From the NCBI RefSeq assembly GCF_000176135.1, contig NZ_ACZN01000017.1, positions 1-64,000 of the forward strand: 64,000 bases of DNA. The letters run 5' to 3'. Source of the stretch: Vibrio coralliilyticus ATCC BAA-450. GTDB taxonomy: Bacteria > Pseudomonadota > Gammaproteobacteria > Enterobacterales > Vibrionaceae. The notes below the pieces were generated by a model. It was not told where the DNA came from and ran no database searches. It saw only the letters and a list, made by a program, of their open reading frames with translations. Positions within the stretch are counted from its first letter, which is position 1. Every line of letters begins with the position of its first letter. Shown here piece by piece: positions 35,989 through 44,876 of this stretch. The position numbers and the translations under genes were made by a program.

Positions 35989-36684
35989 TCTAAATTCAAT
36001 GTCTTCAGTATTGAAAGGGGTATGGTAAGTACATTGGTAATCGATATCGATAACATTGCTGACAATAAACACTTCACCGGACTTTAAAAAACCGCGATTG
36101 GTAATGTTCATTGCAGCAGTGGATCGTTTACAGCCAAATAGTTTGGCGTCCTCAGCAGAGATGTTTATCGCTCGATAAGTGGTGAGATACTTTTCAATCT
36201 TTAGCCCAAGCTCTATGGCATGCTTTTGTAGAGAATGTTCTACAATCTCATCACTCATTTTGGGGAACATTTTCACAGGTATTTTAGTTTCTTCAATCTG
36301 AGTGACTTTACCATCAATTAACCTTAGCCTTTTTAAATTCCATATATAATCATTGTCATCAAGTAGAAATGCTTGTTTTTCTTGGCTGTCGGTTAATCTT
36401 TTGTTTATCTTTATTTTCTTATAAGAAATTTCATTGAAACGTTTTTCAGTAATAGAGTTATATATTAGCGGGCTGCTGTCCAAGTTTTTGTATATGTAAA
36501 TTCCTGAACCAGATTTTATATATATAATACCAATTGATTGAAGCTTTTCTAAAGCCTTTCTAATGGTAAATCTAGATACGTTATAAGATTCAGATAATTC
36601 TCTTTCAGTAGGTAATTTCTCGGATATTAATTTTTGAGAAATTTTACTAATAATATCTTGAACAACAAATTCATATTTCTTCAT
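35971..36684 (-). CDS. GntR-family regulator, HutC/UTRA type
   Basis: 237 residues. The winged helix is at about 1-66 (LPTERELSESYNVSRFTIRKALE, read as LPTERELSE and SRFTIRKALE near 24-46), then a UTRA ligand-binding domain (about 85-230) ending in YQCTYHTPF. UTRA regulators usually bind a phosphorylated sugar or an acidic metabolite and release DNA. By position it controls the divergent PTS operon and dehydratase gene. Base composition is clearly more AT rich than flanking genes, a sign of transfer. No strong ribosome binding site. Confidence 0.88.
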   Translation of the reverse strand: MKKYEFVVQDIISKISQKLISEKLPTERELSESYNVSRFTIRKALEKLQSIGIIYIKSGSGIYIYKNLDSSPLIYNSITEKRFNEISYKKIKINKRLTDSQEKQAFLLDDNDYIWNLKRLRLIDGKVTQIEETKIPVKMFPKMSDEIVEHSLQKHAIELGLKIEKYLTTYRAINISAEDAKLFGCKRSTAAMNITNRGFLKSGEVFIVSNVIDIDYQCTYHTPFNTEDIEFREKNSR

Positions 36685-36796
36685 CGATTACATTTCCGGA
36701 ATATGAAGCCAACGAATACTGTTAATTTTAACACAACTGGGCAGGCTTTTATTTGAGTGGGAGGACTTAATGATACAAAGCCCTCCTAAGAAAACT

Positions 36797-37252
36797 TTAT
36801 GTTCGATCTGCAAGATAAGCTTCGTAATCTGGGATTTCGATGTCGACTTCGGATTCAATTAAGTCAGACTCGATTAGGAAGTTTGCCGTTGCGCGGTTAG
36901 TGGCGACTGGGATGTTCCATACACTGGCGATACGGAGTAGGGCTTTTACATCAGGGTCATGCGGTACAGCATTGAGTGGATCCCAGAAGAAGATAAGCAT
37001 ATCGATTTTTCCTTCCGAAATCAGAGCGCCAAGTTGTTGGTCACCGCCCATCGGTCCGGAAATCATGCTCTTTATCGCTAGGCCTGTTTCTTTACTCAGC
37101 ATGGAGCCTGTTGTGCCGGTCGCGTACAGAAAATGGCGCTGAAGCTTTTCTTTGTGCTCAGTAACCCAGCGAAGTAGCTCTGGTTTACAGTTGTCATGCG
37201 CAACAAGAGCAACATGTTTGTGTGCAGGCATAGTGCGAGTTGTTTTCTGCAT
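36797..37252 (-). CDS. mgsA: Methylglyoxal synthase
   Basis: 151 residues, E. coli MgsA has 152. HDNCKPE near 19, GTTGSM near 46, [11 protein letters not shown] near 65 with the catalytic Asp, FFWDPL near 88 and [10 protein letters not shown] near 117 are all intact. It turns dihydroxyacetone phosphate into methylglyoxal and phosphate, a bypass when sugar phosphates accumulate. It lies 22 bases downstream of torT on the same strand, so co-transcription is likely, an unexpected pairing. Confidence 0.95.
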   Translation of the reverse strand: MQKTTRTMPAHKHVALVAHDNCKPELLRWVTEHKEKLQRHFLYATGTTGSMLSKETGLAIKSMISGPMGGDQQLGALISEGKIDMLIFFWDPLNAVPHDPDVKALLRIASVWNIPVATNRATANFLIESDLIESEVDIEIPDYEAYLADRT

Positions 37253-37274
37253 TCTAGATTGTTCCCTAATATTT

Positions 37275-38276
37275 CTAATTATTTACGTAAAATGTTGGTC
37301 GATACTCTGATGGAGACAAAGAATCCGATATCACCTGAGGTTTTAAGTTTTCAGGTGTCAATGCCTCAATGATTGGAGCTTCACTTTTCTCGTAAGGTTC
37401 ACCTTTCAGATAGCTTACCGCTTGTTTTACAGATAATCGACCTTGTTTAACCATTTTGTCAGTAGGCGCAAATTCTACGCGATTTCTCAGCAGGCCGCGG
37501 TAAACGCCGTGACTGAGGTAAGTTGAAATTAGTCCTATCTGATCCGTTTTTCCTGCTGTCCTTAATTCGCTGATCGCCGCTTCAATCGCTACAGCACTGC
37601 CAACTATATAATCTAGGTCTTCACGCTCGATTGATTGCTGTACAAGGTTTCGCTGAAGCTCTTTGTCATTATCTGCCCAGTAGGTTTCAACAATCTGAAT
37701 ATCACTGTCTTCAATAGCACTGAGAAAGCCACGGATAACAGGCTTAGTTCCACCACTAGAATCCGGACCTGGGAGTAAAACAATATTTTTAGTCCCAGAA
37801 CCTCGGGGGTGTTTATCCTTCAAATACTGCCCCGTGTAATAACCCATCCAATACCAATCGACGCCAACTTCGCCTTTGAGCTGTTCTCTTGAATGGCTAC
37901 CCAAAATCAGTTCATTAACACTCGCAAAAACAGGAATATCAACTGCGAATTGGCGCAAATTGTTCATGTATAGATCAGGGGCGACTGTGCCCAAGATAAT
38001 GGCGTCCGCTTTCCATCGCTGGCAGTTCTGAAGTTGTTCTTTTTGTTTAATCTGATTTGGGTATCCGCCGGCTTCAAACACTTTTAAATCAACCCCTAGC
38101 TTTTTAGCCTCGTCTACCATGCCATAGTTAACAGAAAGCCAATAAGAGTCTTTAAGGTGGGGGTAAAGCGCGCACAGTCTTAGAGGTGCTTCAGCGGCAG
38201 ACAAAGAAGTCGGTAAGAAGGAGTATACCGCAATGGCCATTACAAACAGTCGTTTTAGGGAGAAAGCTGGAAGCAT
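37275..38276 (-). CDS. torT: TMAO-sensing periplasmic binding protein TorT
   Basis: 333 residues. Signal peptide of about 27 (cleavage after LSA), then a periplasmic-binding-protein fold of the LacI/ribose type. [19 protein letters not shown] near 35, [14 protein letters not shown] near 140 and [10 protein letters not shown] near 165 match TorT. It binds trimethylamine N-oxide and presents it to TorS. Divergent from torS across 80 bases. It may be co-transcribed with mgsA. Confidence 0.9.
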   Translation of the reverse strand: MLPAFSLKRLFVMAIAVYSFLPTSLSAAEAPLRLCALYPHLKDSYWLSVNYGMVDEAKKLGVDLKVFEAGGYPNQIKQKEQLQNCQRWKADAIILGTVAPDLYMNNLRQFAVDIPVFASVNELILGSHSREQLKGEVGVDWYWMGYYTGQYLKDKHPRGSGTKNIVLLPGPDSSGGTKPVIRGFLSAIEDSDIQIVETYWADNDKELQRNLVQQSIEREDLDYIVGSAVAIEAAISELRTAGKTDQIGLISTYLSHGVYRGLLRNRVEFAPTDKMVKQGRLSVKQAVSYLKGEPYEKSEAPIIEALTPENLKPQVISDSLSPSEYRPTFYVNN

Positions 38277-38356
38277 GATGTATATCGTTGGTATTCGTTA
38301 CATAAACACTGCAAAATATAGCGTATTCCCACAGTGCAAAGAAGTGTATTTACTTA

Positions 38357-41233
38357 ATGTTACTTGCTAAAGCCAGTATTGGTCGGAAGTTGTTGTTTGC
38401 TTTTCTCGCAATGGCGCTGTTAGTACTCATTTCCGCGTTGATTGGTGTGTTCGGCTTCTCCTCGGTCGCCAAGACCGAAAGGAATGTTGTGAATTCCGCA
38501 ATCCCTTCAATGATTGAAGCTAGACAAGTGTCTGAACTGAGTTCACGAATCATAGCTTCTGTGCAAACTCTCTCAAATTCTAAATCCGAACTTCAGCGCC
38601 AAAAGGCGGGTAAAGAGTTGTTTTCTCAGCTGGAAAGTTTACTTCAACATATCAAACAGCTCGGTTCAGATTCTTTTGATTCCAAACTATTAAGCACACT
38701 GGAAGCTGACGTTCAAACCGTAATCGATACTTTGGTCGAGCTGGGTATCGTTGTAGAGAAGAAACTGGTTCTTGAAAAAGAATTAAGCACGCGGACAGTG
38801 GAACTTCGTGAGCAAGCATCTGAACTAGAAGAGTTGACGCGTACGCAGGTTTCCAATACTAGTACTATTGCCATTGCGAATGTCACCCATATTTACGATT
38901 TGATAGAAAATGCCCAAACGTCCCAAGCATACCAAGCTTTAGACACGCTCGTTGAAGTGGATTTAGATCTAGCAGAAAGGCTGCACGAATTACACTTACT
39001 TGCATTTAAAATGCTTAACCACATTGAAGAAGCGCGCACAATTTCGGATATCGATCGTATCCATACGGTTAGAGAAGAGTTTGTCAGTAACCTTGAGATC
39101 ATGAAACGCCGAGTGCGAGCGGTAGAAGATCCAACACGTTCGATACAAATGGCTGAACTATTAACGCAATTGGAAAAAGGTGAGGTCGTCTTTGACGTTT
39201 TGCATCAACGCTACCAAAACGAACGAGCATCACAACAGCTAATGCAGGACACACTGATACAATTTTCAGCTTTGAATACGACCGTAAACAAATTGGTCGA
39301 TGATTCAAACCAAGCTACGACACGAGCAGTGGACAAGCTCAAAACGACATTAAATTATGCTCAACTCAGTCTGACGATCATTACGGTATTGGGTATGCTG
39401 ATCGTCATTTTGATCGTTTGGAAAGTGGTTTATGTATCTGTACTTAAACGCTTAGCAGAATATTCGTCGGCTTTGTCGTCTATTGCGCAGGGGCAACTGA
39501 ATGTCGATATCACAGTGAAAGGCAATGATGAATTAGCCCATATGGGCCAAGCTATCATTACAGCAAGAAACACGGCTCAATCATTAAAAGTGGTCGCAGA
39601 AAGTGAAGCAAAAGCGAAGCGAGAGTTGCAAGAGCATAAAGAACATCTTGAAGAGCTTGTTACAGAGCGTACCCACCAATTGCAAGATACTAACAAACGC
39701 CTAAATCACGAAGTACTCAACCATGCGAAAGCGCGCCGACAAGCAGAGCAAGCGAGCCGAGCAAAAACTGCGTTCTTAGCAACAATGAGCCATGAAATTC
39801 GCACACCAATGAACGGGGTGCTTGGTACAGCTAGATTGCTTAAAGAGACTGGGTTGAACTCGAAACAAGGCCATTTTGTGGATGTGATCAATCGTAGCGG
39901 TACCACATTACTTGCGATCCTGAATGATGTGCTTGATTATTCGAAGATTGAAGCGGGCCACCTAGAAATACGGCCAGTGGACTTCAACCTTTTTGACATG
40001 GTGAAAGACGTTCAGCAGTTGCTTGATGGCAGAGCTAAAGAAAAAAACATCGAAATCAGTACCTTGATAGAAAGCGATGTCAGTCAGTTTTTATATGGTG
40101 ACGTAACTCGTATTAGCCAAGTGTTAACCAATCTAGTCGGCAATGCTGTTAAATTTACAGAGCAAGGCCACGTTGATATTTACGTAACCTATGATCCTGG
40201 CCAAGACGGTCAGGTGTTGTTCGAAGTTTCTGATACTGGCATAGGTATCAGTCAGGAAGAGCAAGAGACTTTGTTCGATGCGTTTACTCAGGCTTCTGGT
40301 GGTATGAGTAGCAAAGGTGGCACGGGCCTTGGTCTCGCTATTAGCAAACGTATTGTCGAAGCCATGGGAGGATTCCTGCAGCTCGAATCTGAAGTAGGAC
40401 AGGGGAGCCGATTCAGTTTTAGTGTTCCTTTGTCCCAAGGCAGCAAGGTTCAATCTAAAGATCTTAATGTTGGCTCAACGCTAAAAGCGAAAGTACTGCT
40501 GGTGGAAGATAACCCAGTTAATTGCCTAGTAGCGGAAGGATTTTTAGAAAGTCTAGGTCACGAAGTCACGACGGCGAATGATGGCAATTCCGCTGAGGAG
40601 ATTTATTCTCAGCATGATTTTGATATCGCTTTGCTTGATATCAACCTCCCTGACTGCAATGGCGTAGAGCTGTTAGATAAATTGAAACGAATTAAAAGTG
40701 ACAATGTCACTCCAGTGATTGCAATTTCAGCTCACGTTTACGATGAAGAAGTGCAAAGCTACCTTGCTGCAGGGTTCGATGGCTACCTGCCTAAACCTTT
40801 AGATAAAGATGCACTTTGTCATATGATTAACTCCAGTCTGCAAGGTCACTCGCTGTTACTTGAGCAATCGGATCTTGCGCCAAGTTACCCGCCCGTGACC
40901 TCACGCATCATCGATATAAGCGTTGTCAGTAAAGATTCTCTCATTCTTGGGAACGAAAAAATGAAAGAAATCATCACCCTGTTTGATAAGAGTGCTGACG
41001 AAACATTGAATCTTATGCAAACAGCCGCTGAGCAAGATGACCCGAATCAAATAAAACAACTCGCACACAAGTTGAAAGGTTCAGCAGGAAGCTTGGGTCT
41101 GCTAGCATTGTTTGACGCTTGTTTGGGTATAGAGAAATCTCAGCAGCCAGTTAGTGATTATTTGGCGGATAAAGATCAGCTTTTATCGCTGATAGAAAGC
41201 TCAAAACAAGCGTTGAATCAATTGGTTGACTAG
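38357..41233 (+). CDS. torS: Hybrid sensor histidine kinase TorS
   Basis: 958 residues. Membrane helices near 12-34 and 330-352 flank a helical periplasmic sensor; then HAMP (about 352-405), a coiled coil, the kinase with phospho-His in MSHEIRTPMNG near 478, HATPase (about 590-700) with GTGLGLAI, receiver with phospho-Asp in LLDINLPD near 760, and an HPt domain with His in HKLKGSAGSLG near 903. This unorthodox His-Asp-His layout is that of TorS, which with TorT drives TorR and the TMAO reductase genes. No torR or torCAD is in the window. Confidence 0.92.
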   Translation: MLLAKASIGRKLLFAFLAMALLVLISALIGVFGFSSVAKTERNVVNSAIPSMIEARQVSELSSRIIASVQTLSNSKSELQRQKAGKELFSQLESLLQHIKQLGSDSFDSKLLSTLEADVQTVIDTLVELGIVVEKKLVLEKELSTRTVELREQASELEELTRTQVSNTSTIAIANVTHIYDLIENAQTSQAYQALDTLVEVDLDLAERLHELHLLAFKMLNHIEEARTISDIDRIHTVREEFVSNLEIMKRRVRAVEDPTRSIQMAELLTQLEKGEVVFDVLHQRYQNERASQQLMQDTLIQFSALNTTVNKLVDDSNQATTRAVDKLKTTLNYAQLSLTIITVLGMLIVILIVWKVVYVSVLKRLAEYSSALSSIAQGQLNVDITVKGNDELAHMGQAIITARNTAQSLKVVAESEAKAKRELQEHKEHLEELVTERTHQLQDTNKRLNHEVLNHAKARRQAEQASRAKTAFLATMSHEIRTPMNGVLGTARLLKETGLNSKQGHFVDVINRSGTTLLAILNDVLDYSKIEAGHLEIRPVDFNLFDMVKDVQQLLDGRAKEKNIEISTLIESDVSQFLYGDVTRISQVLTNLVGNAVKFTEQGHVDIYVTYDPGQDGQVLFEVSDTGIGISQEEQETLFDAFTQASGGMSSKGGTGLGLAISKRIVEAMGGFLQLESEVGQGSRFSFSVPLSQGSKVQSKDLNVGSTLKAKVLLVEDNPVNCLVAEGFLESLGHEVTTANDGNSAEEIYSQHDFDIALLDINLPDCNGVELLDKLKRIKSDNVTPVIAISAHVYDEEVQSYLAAGFDGYLPKPLDKDALCHMINSSLQGHSLLLEQSDLAPSYPPVTSRIIDISVVSKDSLILGNEKMKEIITLFDKSADETLNLMQTAAEQDDPNQIKQLAHKLKGSAGSLGLLALFDACLGIEKSQQPVSDYLADKDQLLSLIESSKQALNQLVD

Positions 41234-41241
41234 GTAGAACT

Positions 41242-41766
41242 ATGATAGAAATTTCATCTCCTCGACTTTCGATGCGTCAGATTACAGAAACAGATTGGCC
41301 ACTTTTCTTACGCTTACACCAAGAAGAAGAAGTGATTCGTTACGCGTTTGACCAACCTGAACTTGATGACATTCGCCAACGATTTGAATCGAGATTACCT
41401 GTGTGGGAGTGGGGAAGCGGACATTGGCTATGCCTTGTTATTAGAGATAGCCAAAACAATCAGCCCATAGGCGTAACAGGTTTGTGCATTGAAGATGAAT
41501 CTGATGATTCTGTAGAAATAGGCTATTTACTGCTTCCAGAGTTTCATGGAAAAGGTATAGGGACAGAGTCTTTACTGGCATTAATCGCTCACGTAAAGAG
41601 CTCTCTACCTGCGGTAAAGAATATTAACGCTATCGTGACTGATGGTAACGTAGCTTCGTGCAAAGTGCTTGAAAAGGCAGGATTTGAGTTAGTAGAAAGG
41701 GAAGAAAACGCGTATCGAATTGGTGGCAAACTCTATGATGATTTGATTTATCGTTTCCACTTATAA
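41242..41766 (+). CDS. GNAT acetyltransferase, RimJ/RimL type
   Basis: 174 residues, starting 8 bases after torS, so likely on the same transcript. EIGYLLLPEFHGKGIGTESL near 94 is the acetyl-CoA binding block, and VASCKVLEKAGFELVERE near 139 is the usual RimJ-type end (SxKVLEKxGF). Substrate unknown. It converges on the yhhN-like gene with a 3-base gap. Confidence 0.85.
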   Translation: MIEISSPRLSMRQITETDWPLFLRLHQEEEVIRYAFDQPELDDIRQRFESRLPVWEWGSGHWLCLVIRDSQNNQPIGVTGLCIEDESDDSVEIGYLLLPEFHGKGIGTESLLALIAHVKSSLPAVKNINAIVTDGNVASCKVLEKAGFELVEREENAYRIGGKLYDDLIYRFHL

Positions 41767-41769
41767 TTC

Positions 41770-42411
41770 TTAAGCTCTGTAGGCAACGACAGATAATGTC
41801 AGCAACAATTGTGCGGTGTAGTAGGTAATCATAATCACATGACGCGAGAAAGCTGAACTGGATCGGAATCGGTCTACGGCTAACACAATGTCTGAGGTTA
41901 TAAAAATCAACGCGCCCATGACAGCAAACGCTGCTGACTGTGCATGATCCACTCGCCAATACTCAATCGCAGCCCAAGCCATCCCGAGAATACCTAATGA
42001 ATAGAAGGCTACAGGAAGCTTCATGTTTCCGAGCGTGGGGAGCAGTAGTAAGAAAACAATAATACCAACCGATAAAAGTAGTAGTGGTAGCCACCAATTT
42101 ATCAATCCATCGAGTTGAGTATAAAAAGCGAGAGAGTAGATAAAGTGTACCAGTAGGAAAACCGTTAACCCTTGGACAAATCTATCTTTCGGTTGCATGA
42201 GTAGTAGGTCGCCAACAACAGAAACAAGTAATCCTACTGCCATCCATAAAGCGTATTGACCAACCACCTCATACAGTGAGATTGACACAATAGCCATGAG
42301 TAAAATTGGTAAAGTTTTGGTGGCATAAAACAGCCACCGAGGGCCACGCTCAATACTCCAGACATGTACAGCACACAGTGTTAGGATCAGCAGCCACATT
42401 TCTCTTTTCAC
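41770..42411 (-). CDS. YhhN/TMEM86 family membrane protein (lysoplasmalogenase-like)
   Basis: 213 residues, about eight membrane helices. The conserved acidic residues of the family are visible in GDLLLMQP near 67 and SDIVLAVDRF near 172. Eukaryotic relatives (TMEM86) hydrolyse lysoplasmalogen vinyl ethers; bacterial function is less clear. Start is a GTG at 42411; an internal ATG at 42399 is a possible alternative. Confidence 0.85.
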   Translation of the reverse strand: MKREMWLLILTLCAVHVWSIERGPRWLFYATKTLPILLMAIVSISLYEVVGQYALWMAVGLLVSVVGDLLLMQPKDRFVQGLTVFLLVHFIYSLAFYTQLDGLINWWLPLLLLSVGIIVFLLLLPTLGNMKLPVAFYSLGILGMAWAAIEYWRVDHAQSAAFAVMGALIFITSDIVLAVDRFRSSSAFSRHVIMITYYTAQLLLTLSVVAYRA

Positions 42412-42417
42412 CCATAT

Positions 42418-42445
42418 AAAAAAAGCAGCAATATTGCTGCTTTTT
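42418..42445 (-). terminator. yqhD terminator
   Basis: AAAAGCAGCAATATTGCTGC, a perfect palindrome followed by TTTTT on either strand. It sits between yqhD and the yhhN-like gene, both on the minus strand. Confidence 0.85.
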
Positions 42446-42466
42446 AGCGTACTAACAGGGTGTTAA

Positions 42467-43615
42467 CTAAGCAATAGCCTGAGTCAATATTTCGCGGCTT
42501 TCCTTTAGAGTGATCGCTTGATTTTCACCTAATGCTTTCATGCCATGAAGTTCTAACTGACTCACTACCGAGTCAATCGCGCTTTGTTTATCACTGCCAT
42601 GCTCAGTTAACTGTGTTGAGACTGTCATTGTCTGGTAGAAACTTTCTATTGCATCGATGGTACGCTCGGCTAGGTCATCCCCCAGTTCTAGACCAAATAC
42701 ATTCACGCCCATTTGTTCCAGTTTGGCACGTTTGTGAACCAATTGGTTGCGAAGAAGAGAAGGCTGTACGATGGCCAGAGAGCGAGCGTGGTCCACACCC
42801 CAAAGCGCAGTCAGCTCGTGGCCGATCATGTGAGTCGCCCAGTCTTGCGGTACACCGCTGCCGATGAGACCATTCAGAGCCTGGTTTGCTGACCACATTA
42901 GATTTGCACGCCATGCGTCATCGTCACGATTGTCAAAGTCTTCACCGAGCTTCTTAAGAGTGCGAAGTAGAGTCTCTGCATATCCATCTTGAACCATTGC
43001 GCCATGTTTTGTAGTCAGGTATTGCTCACATACGTGTACCCAAGCATCAACAATACCGTTGATTAGTTGCTTTTCAGGCAGAGTCTTCATCACATCCGGG
43101 TCCATAACCGCAAATTTTGGCTGTACAAATGGGCTAAGGAACGCGAGCTTATCCTGCGTTTCAGCTTTTGTAATCACAGCACCCATATTGGATTCGGAGC
43201 CAGTTGCTGGAAGTGTTAATACTGCGCCAAGTGGTGTTGCTTCAGAAACTTGATGCTTGCCCGTTAGGATATCCCAGCCGTCACCATCATACTTGGCAGC
43301 CGCCGCAATGTATTTAGAGCCATCAATAACAGAACCGCCACCAACAGCAAGGATGAAGTTAATGCCTTGCTCTTTAACAATCGCGACCGCTTTATCAAGT
43401 GTTTCTTTTGTTGGGTTTGGTTCAACGCCTGAAAACTCAACCCATTGATGACCGTTCAGTGCCTCAGAAACCTGATCATAAACGCCGTTACGTTTAATAG
43501 AACCTCCGCCGTAAATGACAAGAACTTTATCTTGCGGTTGAATCGATGATTGAATGGCACTGATTTGACCTTGACCAAACAGAATCTGGGTAGGGTTAGC
43601 GTAAGTAAATTGCAT
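42467..43615 (-). CDS. yqhD: NADPH-dependent broad-range aldehyde reductase (iron-containing alcohol dehydrogenase)
   Basis: 382 residues from ATG 43615, which has AAGAGGA 6 bases upstream; longer frames to 43690 add unmatched residues. Nucleotide-binding GGGS motifs lie near 38 and 96, the metal ligands in NGIVDAWVHVCEQY near 188 and GHELTALWGVDHARS near 265. It follows E. coli YqhD closely along its length. It reduces many short aldehydes, including methylglyoxal-type and lipid-derived ones, with NADPH. Divergent from a YqhC-type regulator, as in E. coli. Confidence 0.93.
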   Translation of the reverse strand: MQFTYANPTQILFGQGQISAIQSSIQPQDKVLVIYGGGSIKRNGVYDQVSEALNGHQWVEFSGVEPNPTKETLDKAVAIVKEQGINFILAVGGGSVIDGSKYIAAAAKYDGDGWDILTGKHQVSEATPLGAVLTLPATGSESNMGAVITKAETQDKLAFLSPFVQPKFAVMDPDVMKTLPEKQLINGIVDAWVHVCEQYLTTKHGAMVQDGYAETLLRTLKKLGEDFDNRDDDAWRANLMWSANQALNGLIGSGVPQDWATHMIGHELTALWGVDHARSLAIVQPSLLRNQLVHKRAKLEQMGVNVFGLELGDDLAERTIDAIESFYQTMTVSTQLTEHGSDKQSAIDSVVSQLELHGMKALGENQAITLKESREILTQAIA

Positions 43616-43802
43616 TGTCATTCCTCTTGCTTCAGTTGAACGCCTGATAGGGCAGACTGATCTTGTGTCCCGAGCTTGGAAACACTTCATTGTTTGAATG
43701 CATAATAGTACTGAAAAGTCGTTTTAAAAATATCGAATCCTCTGTTTATGTTGCCTATTCCTACTTTTTGTATATTCTTATTGAAAATTGACAGGAGGTG
43801 AT

Positions 43803-44690
43803 ATGACACTCGCCCGATTAATGCAGCAGTATGTTGATACCCATAATCTGAATGACCTCGAAGGGGTAAGAAAGACCGATCTTGATGGAGTTTGGTTTTA
43901 TCGCAGTAGCACTGGAAACACTCGCCAGCCTTTTATTTATCAGTCTGGTGTGATTGTGTTGGGGCAAGGAAACAAGATTATTCATATTGGCAGTGAGCCG
44001 GTAAAGTATGGGCCAAATGACTACTTAGTCGTTGGTGTGCCTATGCCTTTAGAGTGTGAGGCGTTCCCAACAAATGGCGAGCCGCTTCTTGGGTTAACTG
44101 TCGATATTGACCCTCAGATGTTACATCGTCACGTTAATAAGCTTGAATCACTTGGATATGCTCCTCACAAAGAGCAACCACATTACACCTGTGGTTTGCG
44201 TTCTGTCAGTATGGAAGATTCTATGCTGGATACCTGCAAACGAATCATGCGCGCGTTGTGTAATCCAATTGAGCTATCACTGTTAGGTGAATCTCTCAAA
44301 GAAGAGTTGGCCTATCGTGCCTTGACTAGTAGTGAAGGGCATGTGTTGTTTGATTTAGCCCACCATGAAGGTCAATATGCTCGCGTCGCCAAAGCTTTGG
44401 ATAAAGTCCATAGAAGCTATAGCGAAACACTCTCTGTACAACACCTTGCTGAAGAGGCCAACATGAGTATGTCTGCCTTCCACAGCGCTTTTCGTCAGAT
44501 CACACTTGAATCACCTATTCAGTACATTAAAAAGGTGCGTTTAAACAAAGCGAAAGAACTCATCCAGCTAGAAGGTAAGAAAGTGAATGATGCAGCAAGA
44601 CTAGTTGGTTATAACAGTGTTTCTCAATTCTCGCGTGAGTACAAAAGACACTTTAATGAAACACCGACAGGATTAAAGCTGGTGAGTTGA
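43803..44690 (+). CDS. yqhC: AraC-family regulator, YqhC-like
   Basis: 295 residues from ATG 43803 with ACAGGAGGTG, an almost perfect binding site. N-terminal AraC_N sensor domain (about 20-170), then two HTH motifs at about 195-290 (LAEEANMSMSAFHSAFR and DAARLVGYNSVSQFSREYKR, read in parts) and the common ending NETPTGLK. YqhC activates yqhD when aldehydes are present in E. coli; position and family support the same here. Confidence 0.88.
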   Translation: MTLARLMQQYVDTHNLNDLEGVRKTDLDGVWFYRSSTGNTRQPFIYQSGVIVLGQGNKIIHIGSEPVKYGPNDYLVVGVPMPLECEAFPTNGEPLLGLTVDIDPQMLHRHVNKLESLGYAPHKEQPHYTCGLRSVSMEDSMLDTCKRIMRALCNPIELSLLGESLKEELAYRALTSSEGHVLFDLAHHEGQYARVAKALDKVHRSYSETLSVQHLAEEANMSMSAFHSAFRQITLESPIQYIKKVRLNKAKELIQLEGKKVNDAARLVGYNSVSQFSREYKRHFNETPTGLKLVS

Positions 44691-44833
44691 AAACACAAAA
44701 GAGGAAAAGGACAGTTAAATAATTACTGTTTTTTTATCAAACCAGTAACAGCATAATTCCTCGAGTAAACAAAACAACATACAAGTTTTTGATTTACATA
44801 CCCCTATAGGAGATCTAGTCAGTCTCTTAAATC

Positions 44834-44873
44834 AGCCCTCTTAAACTCGATGAGATTAAGAGGGCTATTTTTT
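44834..44873 (+). terminator. Hairpin terminator between yqhC and glgC
   Basis: AGCCCTCTTAA and TTAAGAGGGCT pair exactly around an 11-base loop, followed by ATTTTTT on the plus strand only. It lies 140 bases after yqhC, further than usual, and on the minus side lacks a T run for glgC. A weaker hairpin ACAGT/ACTGT with TTTTTTT is near 44712-44736. Confidence 0.6.
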
Positions 44874-44876
44874 AAC

